DNA of 6,404 bases, taken from positions 1 through 6,404 of the forward strand of contig DAOVYA010000090.1 in assembly GCA_030635865.1 (NCBI GenBank), given 5' to 3'. Both the position numbers and the translations under genes were made by a program. The stretch comes from Gammaproteobacteria bacterium. Its GTDB lineage: Bacteria; Pseudomonadota; Gammaproteobacteria; UBA9214. The notes beneath the pieces were generated by a model that was not told the DNA's origin, did no database searches, and was given only the letters and a program-made list of their open reading frames with translations. This document shows positions 1-2,987 of this stretch, in pieces. The first letter of the stretch is position 1, and each line of letters starts with the position of its first letter.

Positions 1-41
1 AAGGGGACGGAGGGATTTAAAAATAATCCCTCCGTCCCCTT
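1..41. repeat. Perfect 17-bp inverted repeat, REP-like (GGGGACGGAGGG type)
   Basis: Arm AAGGGGACGGAGGGATT (1-17) is followed by a 7-base loop TAAAAAT (18-24) and the exact reverse complement (25-41). It lies 17 bases beyond the stop codon of the small minus-strand gene, which is the typical place for an extragenic palindrome. It could work as an mRNA 3' end stabiliser or a weak terminator, but no T-run is visible before the window edge. A half copy of the same arm recurs at 557-570. Membership of the RAYT-linked repeat family is inferred from the shared GGGGAC core and the nearby RAYT gene. Confidence 0.8.
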
Positions 42-58
42 TCCCTGAATCGGAATAT

Positions 59-289
59 CTAGATGGAAGAAAGCGACTTATTGGCTACGGCTACAATAGC
101 AGGCACCTCTGTTGGCGCCAGGCTGACAGTGTATTGGATAGCACCATTGCCGTGCGGTGTGGCCTGGTTACGCAGCGTGCATGTTGCCCAGTCTCTACCG
201 GTGCAATTTGCTTTTGGGCATTCGAATTCACAGACAGACAGTTCTTCCGGGACTTCTGCAACGAGTATCTTGAACAGTCGATCAAACAT
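59..289 (-). CDS. Small cysteine-containing hypothetical protein (76 aa)
   Basis: The product begins MFDRLFKILVAEVPEELSVC and has four cysteines in the first half, at residues 20, 24, 29 and 37 (C-x3-C-x4-C-x7-C). That spacing would suit a small metal site or disulfides. The start is supported by a strong Shine-Dalgarno sequence AGGGGAG at 300-294, 4 bases before ATG 289-287; the stop is TAG at 61-59. The amphipathic start followed by 'VPEEL..CEF.C' resembles small uncharacterised gammaproteobacterial proteins I have seen, but I cannot name a family. The second half (about residues 41-76) has low complexity and no motif, so it may be a diverged or altered tail. An overlapping plus-strand frame (63-308) lacks a ribosome binding site. 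The gene stands alone, with a palindrome directly downstream and repeat-rich DNA upstream. No signal peptide or membrane segment is evident. Confidence 0.6.
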   Translation of the reverse strand: MFDRLFKILVAEVPEELSVCEFECPKANCTGRDWATCTLRNQATPHGNGAIQYTVSLAPTEVPAIVAVANKSLSSI

Positions 290-399
290 GGCGCTCCCCT
301 GTTATTGATTTATCCGTTCACAGTGTATCTATTCACCCTTAAGTGGCAGCAATTCTCATGCCAATGGCCGACATGCTTTTCGATAACATATGGTTAGGT

Positions 400-415
400 G
401 GATCAGGCTTGATCC
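400..415. promoter_or_regulatory. Palindrome GGATCA-N4-TGATCC, possible operator
   Basis: A perfect 6-base inverted repeat with a 4-base spacer (GGATCAGGCTTGATCC) lies about 110 bases upstream of the start of the small minus-strand gene. Its size and symmetry suit a dimeric repressor site, but no promoter elements can be placed with confidence around it, so the role is a guess. Confidence 0.25.
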
Positions 416-513
416 GGGTGAGGTCGCAACCAGATAATTATGCAGTTTATGTCACCGATTGGCGACGCCAGGACAGCGAAATCAGCTAACAATGTGAAGT
501 AGCAATATTCAGG

Positions 514-525
514 CTGTCCCCGATT
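514..525 (-). repeat. Solo fragment of the GGGGACAG repeat arm
   Basis: CTGTCCCCGATT matches the core of the repeat at 1480-1493 (CTGTCCCCACGATT) apart from a two-base gap, and is in the same orientation as that copy. It has no partner arm nearby. It is short, so chance similarity is possible; the clustering of GTCCCC/GGGGAC cores in the first 1.5 kb is the main support. Confidence 0.35.
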
Positions 526-554
526 GACGACGGGTTGGATCGTCGACGTAATGT

Positions 555-580
555 AAAAGGGGACGGAGGGAATAAATTTT
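555..580 (+). repeat. Half copy of the GGGGACGGAGGG repeat
   Basis: AAAAGGGGACGGAGGGAAT matches the left arm of the palindrome at 1-17 without a break for 15 bases (AAGGGGACGGAGGGA), then continues with an AT-rich run ending in TTTT. No reverse-complement arm follows, although the short palindrome GGGTCCGACCC sits 12 bases further on (592-602). It is best read as a degenerate or single-arm repeat unit on the upstream side of the RAYT gene. Confidence 0.6.
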
Positions 581-591
581 GTGAGTTGCTT

Positions 592-602
592 GGGTCCGAC
601 CC
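592..602. repeat. Short palindrome GGGTCCGACCC
   Basis: Five-base arms GGGTC/GACCC flank a single base. The sequence resembles the GGGGACAGACCCC element at 651-663 and may be another degenerate repeat core. It is too short to stand on its own. Confidence 0.3.
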
Positions 603-612
603 TATGCAGTTC

Positions 613-642
613 AACAGAAAACAGCTACCCAGGCGATACCAG
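613..642. repeat. 30-base near-copy of the 3' end of the M1 peptidase gene
   Basis: 27 of 30 bases match 3021-3050 in the same orientation. These include an unbroken 10-base block (613-622, AACAGAAAAC) and an unbroken 14-base block (629-642, ending GGCGATACCAG). The second copy encodes residues 726-735 (LVSPGKRFSV) of the M1-family peptidase on the minus strand; here the same frame carries a stop codon. No similarity continues on either side. It is either a dispersed repeat that entered the peptidase gene tail, or a captured scrap of that gene. Confidence 0.65.
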
Positions 643-650
643 TAATAATA

Positions 651-667
651 GGGGACAGACCCCAATT
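651..667 (+). repeat. RAYT-flanking repeat GGGGACAGACCCC, upstream copy
   Basis: GGGGACAGACCCCAATT lies 113 bases upstream of the RAYT start codon. The reverse complement of its first 11 bases is at 1477-1487, just after the RAYT stop, and the match extends to 15 of 17 bases. An inverted pair of GGGGAC repeats around a RAYT gene is the expected layout of a REP/RAYT unit. Confidence 0.7.
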
Positions 668-670
668 CCC

Positions 671-699
671 ACTAATATCTGACCATCCCGGTCATTAGT
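671..699 (+). repeat. Interrupted 10-bp hairpin upstream of the RAYT
   Basis: ACTAA (671-675) pairs with TTAGT (695-699) and TGACC (680-684) pairs with GGTCA (690-694). This gives a 10-bp stem with a four-base bulge (TATC) on the 5' side and a five-base loop ATCCC. Irregular, bulged hairpins are what RAYT proteins recognise as REP single strands in E. coli. This one ends 80 bases upstream of the RAYT start. A role as binding target or translational control element is inferred. Confidence 0.5.
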
Positions 700-737
700 T
701 TCTGACAGACATCCTCTGCTGTTAGCACTACATTGTT

Positions 738-751
738 CTCTGAGTCCAGAG
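738..751 (+). promoter_or_regulatory. Small hairpin in the RAYT leader
   Basis: CTCTG (738-742) pairs with CAGAG (747-751) around the loop AGTC and ends 15 bases before the Shine-Dalgarno sequence. The stem is only 5 bp, so an effect on translation is speculative. Confidence 0.2.
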
Positions 752-779
752 TTTGAATCTACAGACAAGGAGGTTTGTA

Positions 780-1472
780 ATGCCGCGACGTGCCCGCCTG
801 GCGCTAGCTGGTATACCCTGGCATATCATCCAGCGAGGCAATAACCGCTCGGCCTGTTTCTATGCGAAAGATGATTACCGCCGTTATTTGGGTACGTTGC
901 ATCAGCAGGCCGTTAAGCACGGCTGCAGGATTCATGCTTACTGCCTGATGACCAACCATGTCCATATGCTTGTGACGCCTGAGCGGGTAGACAGTGCCTC
1001 ATTGATGATGAAACACTTGGGGCAGCGCTACGTGCAATATATCAACCGGACATACCGTCGCAGTGGTACCCTCTGGGAAGGCCGCTTTCGTTCTTGTCTG
1101 GCACAGGACGAAACCTATGTCCTTGCCTGCTATCGCTATATCGAACTGAATCCGGTTCGTGCATGCATGGTGAACCACCCGGCTGACTATCCATGGTCAA
1201 GTTACCGGTTCAATGGCCAGGGAATGGCAAATGAGCTGCTGACACCACACCCGGAGTACGTAGCGTTGGGAGCCTCATCGGAGTCTGGTTGCAGGAACTA
1301 CCGTGCACTGTTTCGTACACATATGGAACCGGGCCTGATAGATGAAATACGGCAGGCAACAAACGGAAACTTTGTGCTGGGTAATGAGCGTTTCAGCAGG
1401 GAGATTGCTGAGATGCTGCAGCGCCGTGTGACGCCAAACAGGGCAGGGAGGCCGCCAGTAAATGAACTATAA
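780..1472 (+). CDS. REP-associated tyrosine transposase (RAYT, IS200/IS605-like Y1 family)
   Basis: This is a 230-residue single-strand DNA transposase of the HUH/Y1 class, which binds and cuts hairpins of REP-type repeats. Family marks are the N-terminal 'MPRRARLALAGIPWHIIQRG' block with N21-N22-R23, the HUH motif H60-V61-H62 in 'MTNHVHML', the 'GTLWEGRFRS' block (about 96-105), and 'YRYIELNPVRA' (118-128). The catalytic tyrosine is probably Y120 (Y118 is next to it). The tail ends in a basic 'RAGRPP' segment seen in this family. The start is ATG 780, chosen for the AAGGAGG at 767-773 with 6-base spacing; an in-frame TTG at 753 has no such site. All key residues are present and the frame is intact, so it is probably active. 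A terminator-like hairpin overlaps the stop codon. Family assignment is secure; the exact RAYT group is not resolved. Confidence 0.93.
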   Translation: MPRRARLALAGIPWHIIQRGNNRSACFYAKDDYRRYLGTLHQQAVKHGCRIHAYCLMTNHVHMLVTPERVDSASLMMKHLGQRYVQYINRTYRRSGTLWEGRFRSCLAQDETYVLACYRYIELNPVRACMVNHPADYPWSSYRFNGQGMANELLTPHPEYVALGASSESGCRNYRALFRTHMEPGLIDEIRQATNGNFVLGNERFSREIAEMLQRRVTPNRAGRPPVNEL

Positions 1473-1496
1473 TCGTGGTCTGTCCCCACGATTTTT
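1471..1496 (+). terminator. Terminator-like hairpin at the RAYT stop, built from a REP-like repeat
   Basis: AATCGTGG (1471-1478) pairs perfectly with CCACGATT (1486-1493) around the 7-base loop TCTGTCC, and T-run 1492-1496 follows. The hairpin starts inside the TAA stop of the RAYT gene. It contains GGTCTGTCCCC (1477-1487), the inverted partner of the upstream repeat at 651-661. A second CCACGATT at 1501-1508 offers an alternative pairing partner for the left arm. The element sits between convergent genes, so it may also limit transcription coming from the VIT gene, although no T-run exists on that strand. Confidence 0.55.
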
Positions 1497-1529
1497 ATCG
1501 CCACGATTTGAAGGGCAATGAAATACTTT

Positions 1530-2102
1530 TCAACCAATGAGATAGATCAACACGACCGTCACCAATGCTACCGCCAGACTTTGCAGACCACTCCAGAGCC
1601 AAAAGGTACCGCCAACGCGACCGAGAAACACGCCGAGTAAGAATATAATCACCAGCGCCACAGCCATCGCTGCTGGTAGTGGTGCAAGCGGCAGCACCAA
1701 ACCACTGCGTGCAAGCCACAGCGGTACGATGATAATCAGGGCAATAAGCAGCGGGGCGATGCCGTTGACCAGAGCAACCAGCCAGGGTATCCAGGTCGTA
1801 GCCCGGGCGTGGTGGCTCTCATCTAGCGATACCGCCATCGACTTTTCTAGTTGCGCCAGGCTGCGGCGTCGCTCCGCTGACTCACTGATGTAAGCGCTGG
1901 ATATCCCGCTCATGCCGAGGGCTAGTGCCGCAGCGAGGCAGGTTGTGATCACTACCGCAAGGTCGACACGATTACTGACGTAGAAGCCCATGATCAACCC
2001 GAGCATTGTCAATGCACCGTCAAAGCCATTAACGACGAAGTAGCGGCGCATGATTTCCTCGGAGTGGGAAACCTCCAGCAGGGTTTTTAGCTGTTTCAAC
2101 AT
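1530..2102 (-). CDS. VIT/CCC1-type (DUF125-like) membrane protein, putative metal transporter
   Basis: A 190-residue inner membrane protein with five predicted helices (about residues 22-42, 47-72, 104-131, 141-161, 170-189). The first helix, with 'VVNGFDGALTMLGLIMGF', and the second, ending 'GMSGISSAYISE', match the VIT1/CCC1 pattern. Members with known function move Fe2+ or Mn2+ out of the cytosol. The loop between helices 2 and 3 (about 73-103) is short but carries E74, E77, E86, D94, E95, H97 and H98; eukaryotic VIT1 has a longer glutamate-rich domain here. The length is closer to compact archaeal-type relatives. The start is ATG 2102-2100, chosen for AGGGGA at 2116-2111 with 8-base spacing; ATG 2120 in the same frame has no ribosome binding site. 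The gene follows DUF211 by 30 bases, so they are probably one operon. The substrate is inferred from the family only. Confidence 0.8.
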   Translation of the reverse strand: MLKQLKTLLEVSHSEEIMRRYFVVNGFDGALTMLGLIMGFYVSNRVDLAVVITTCLAAALALGMSGISSAYISESAERRRSLAQLEKSMAVSLDESHHARATTWIPWLVALVNGIAPLLIALIIIVPLWLARSGLVLPLAPLPAAMAVALVIIFLLGVFLGRVGGTFWLWSGLQSLAVALVTVVLIYLIG

Positions 2103-2132
2103 TATCGTGGTCCCCTGCATGCCATTGGAGAA

Positions 2133-2390
2133 TCACTTGCCGACGACAGAAACCTCGTCGATGCTGTGAAGGGAAGCACCGTTTTCACTGATCGCACCGC
2201 TGATGAGCTCAAAATCCAGTCTGTCACCCTCGATCGCCACCTGCAGTGTCTCAGTTTCTTCATCTACCTCCAGCACCTGGATATCGACTTGGTAACCTTC
2301 CCCCAAGGCAGCAAGGGCTCGAGCAAACTTGAGGACATTGGGCTGGTGCGGTTTGAGTACATCAAGAACGAGGCGTTGGACATTGGCCAT
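2133..2390 (-). CDS. DUF211 family protein (85 aa)
   Basis: A small soluble protein with the DUF211 signature: 'RLVLDVLKPHQP' near the N-terminus (6-17), the acidic central strand 'EVDEETETLQVAIEG' (41-55), and 'LHSIDEV' (74-80). The family, exemplified by archaeal MTH889, has a ferredoxin-like fold and no firmly established function as far as I know; it is more familiar from archaea than from proteobacteria. The start ATG has AAGGA at 2401-2397, 6 bases upstream, and the full family length is present. The gene leads an operon with the VIT-type transporter, which suggests a role in metal sensing, binding or transporter control; this is inference from context. The mRNA leader upstream can fold into a compact structure. 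Confidence 0.85.
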   Translation of the reverse strand: MANVQRLVLDVLKPHQPNVLKFARALAALGEGYQVDIQVLEVDEETETLQVAIEGDRLDFELISGAISENGASLHSIDEVSVVGK

Positions 2391-2415
2391 TGAAATTCCT
2401 TAACCCTTGAGAATG

Positions 2416-2520
2416 AAAAAAATAAGACCTAAGACCATAGTGTCACCCAGCACACGGCGGCTGGCAAGTCACCTGGGTTTCCCATTGCGTAGCAGACTCC
2501 CGACTATGTAAAAAGTCTTC
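2416..2520 (-). ncRNA. Candidate structured leader RNA of the DUF211-VIT operon
   Basis: On the minus strand AAGAC (2519-2515) and CATAGT (2508-2503) pair with ACTATG (2441-2436) and GTCTT (2435-2431). This gives an 11-bp closing stem with one 6-base bulge. Inside are a bulged 8-bp hairpin (GCAA-TGGG-AAA-CCCA-6 nt-TTGC, 2488-2464) and a short stem CAGC/GCTG (2463-2460 and 2451-2448). A second GGTCTTA copy (2430-2424) offers an alternative partner for AAGAC, and a seven-T run (2422-2416) follows, 14 bases before the Shine-Dalgarno sequence. The layout is that of a junction-containing cis-regulatory RNA. I do not match it to a known riboswitch class. The pairing was worked out by eye, without energies or covariation. 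Confidence 0.35.
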
Positions 2521-2545
2521 ATATCTCAGTGACTCAATCCGGCTT

Positions 2546-2561
2546 GTTTACACTATTAAAC
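2546..2561. promoter_or_regulatory. Inverted repeat GTTTA-N6-TAAAC in the divergent promoter region
   Basis: Five-base arms at 2546-2550 and 2557-2561 overlap the promoter candidates of both the DUF503 gene (plus) and the DUF211 operon (minus). On the minus strand TTGTCA (2585-2580) and TTTAAT (2560-2555), 19 bases apart, are weak -35/-10 candidates. The symmetric site could bind a regulator of either gene; this is a position-based guess. Confidence 0.25.
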
Positions 2562-2577
2562 CTCACTGCTTTATACT
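2547..2577 (+). promoter_or_regulatory. Candidate sigma-70 promoter for the DUF503 gene
   Basis: TTTACA (2547-2552) matches five of six bases of the -35 consensus and TATACT (2572-2577) five of six of the -10 consensus. The spacing is 19 bases, slightly long. Transcription would begin near 2584, just upstream of the 21-bp palindrome. Confidence 0.35.
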
Positions 2578-2609
2578 GCTGACAAGAATGATTTCCCTTC
2601 GAGGAGAAT

Positions 2610-2669
2610 AAAGGGTGTCAGAGCACATTTAATGCTTATATTAGGAAAAAATGTGCTCTGACACCCTTT
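2610..2669. repeat. Perfect 21-bp inverted repeat (AAAGGGTGTCAGAGC type)
   Basis: The left arm 2610-2630 (AAAGGGTGTCAGAGC...ATTT) and right arm 2649-2669 are exact reverse complements around an 18-base AT-rich loop (2631-2648). The arms differ in sequence from the GGGGAC repeats, so this is a second palindrome family. It ends 12 bases before the GTG start of the DUF503 gene and begins 4 bases after the purine-rich GAGGAG (2601-2606). In the mRNA the hairpin would sit between a good ribosome binding site and the start codon. Confidence 0.85.
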
Positions 2670-2681
2670 TCCACCGAAACC

Positions 2682-2978
2682 GTGTCTGACCCAGACCTTT
2701 TTATCTCCCTGCTCACCATCGAACTGATGATTCCATGGGCCCAGTCCCTGAAGGACAAACGTAGTGCCGTGCACGGTCTGAAGGATCGTCTGCGTTCCCG
2801 TTTCAACGCCTCGGTTGCCGAGGTGGCCTATCAGGACAAATGGCAGCGGGCGGTAATCGCTGTCTGTATCCTTGGTAGTGATAGACGACAGCTGGAATCG
2901 GAAATGGCCAAGGTCCGTCAGCTGTGCGAAGAGGCCCAGGACTTGCAGATTGCTGATATGCATCAACAATGGTTATAG
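2682..2978 (+). CDS. DUF503 family protein (YlxP-like, 98 aa)
   Basis: The product matches the DUF503 pattern from its first strand: 'LTIELMIPWAQSLKDKRSAV' (residues 11-30), 'LKDRLRSRFNASVAEV' (33-48) and 'QDKWQRAVIAV' (51-61). Full family length is about 90-100 residues. Firmicute members (YlxP) lie in the infB-rbfA region and are suspected to act in ribosome or RNA metabolism; here the gene stands alone and function is unknown. GTG 2682 is the only sensible start: the next ATG (2727) would remove the first conserved strand. No Shine-Dalgarno sequence lies directly before GTG; GAGGAG is at 2601-2606, on the far side of the palindrome. The frame is open upstream to 2592, so an initiation codon inside the palindrome cannot be excluded. 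The gene converges on the M1 gene with a 9-base gap. Confidence 0.85.
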   Translation: MSDPDLFISLLTIELMIPWAQSLKDKRSAVHGLKDRLRSRFNASVAEVAYQDKWQRAVIAVCILGSDRRQLESEMAKVRQLCEEAQDLQIADMHQQWL

Positions 2979-2987
2979 AAACGAAAA

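Larger units (their letters stand above)
290..752. other. Intergenic region rich in repeat fragments, no convincing gene
   Basis: About 460 bases lie between the divergent small gene and the RAYT. The frames are short and have no ribosome binding sites; the best is a 20-codon frame at 440-502. The region contains a GGATCA/TGATCC palindrome (400-415), fragments of GGGGAC-type repeats (514-525, 555-580, 651-667), the short palindrome GGGTCCGACCC (592-602), a 30-base copy of M1-peptidase coding sequence (613-642) and an interrupted hairpin (671-699). It reads as a landing zone of palindromic repeats rather than decayed coding DNA. Confidence 0.6.
651..1493 (+). mobile_element. REP/RAYT unit (transposase with inverted flanking repeats)
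   Basis: The intact RAYT gene (780-1472) is bracketed by inverted GGGGACAGACC repeats (651-661 and 1477-1487) and by a hairpin on each side (671-699 and 1471-1493). Further GGGGAC-type palindromes lie outside it. RAYT genes are usually single-copy, do not move like ordinary insertion sequences, and are thought to spread the short repeats. The outer limits are therefore set by the repeats, not by target duplications, which are not seen. Confidence 0.55.

Noticed and set aside
63..308. Plus-strand frame of 81 codons overlapping the small minus-strand gene.
   Set aside because: No Shine-Dalgarno sequence before its ATG and no protein-like features, whereas the opposite strand has AGGGGAG at the right distance and a cysteine pattern.
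440..502. Twenty-codon frame between the small gene and the RAYT.
   Set aside because: No ribosome binding site, very short, and no recognisable peptide family.
1..700. CRISPR-like array from the recurring GGGGAC units.
   Set aside because: The units are palindromic, irregularly spaced, in both orientations and few; there are no uniform spacers or cas genes.
753..779. Upstream TTG start for the RAYT adding nine residues.
   Set aside because: The AAGGAGG at 767-773 lies inside this extension and fits ATG 780, where RAYT homologues begin with MPR.
651..1493. Classical insertion sequence with terminal inverted repeats and target duplication.
   Set aside because: The transposase is of the HUH/Y1 RAYT type, which does not make target duplications, and none are seen at the repeat borders.
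2431..2520. Cobalamin riboswitch: the minus strand has GGGAA...GGTGA and an AGTCGGGAGTC stretch resembling parts of the B12 core and B12 box.
   Set aside because: The B12-box-like stretch comes before, not after, the core-like part, the CCCCGCAACTGT core is missing, and the downstream genes have no link to cobalamin.
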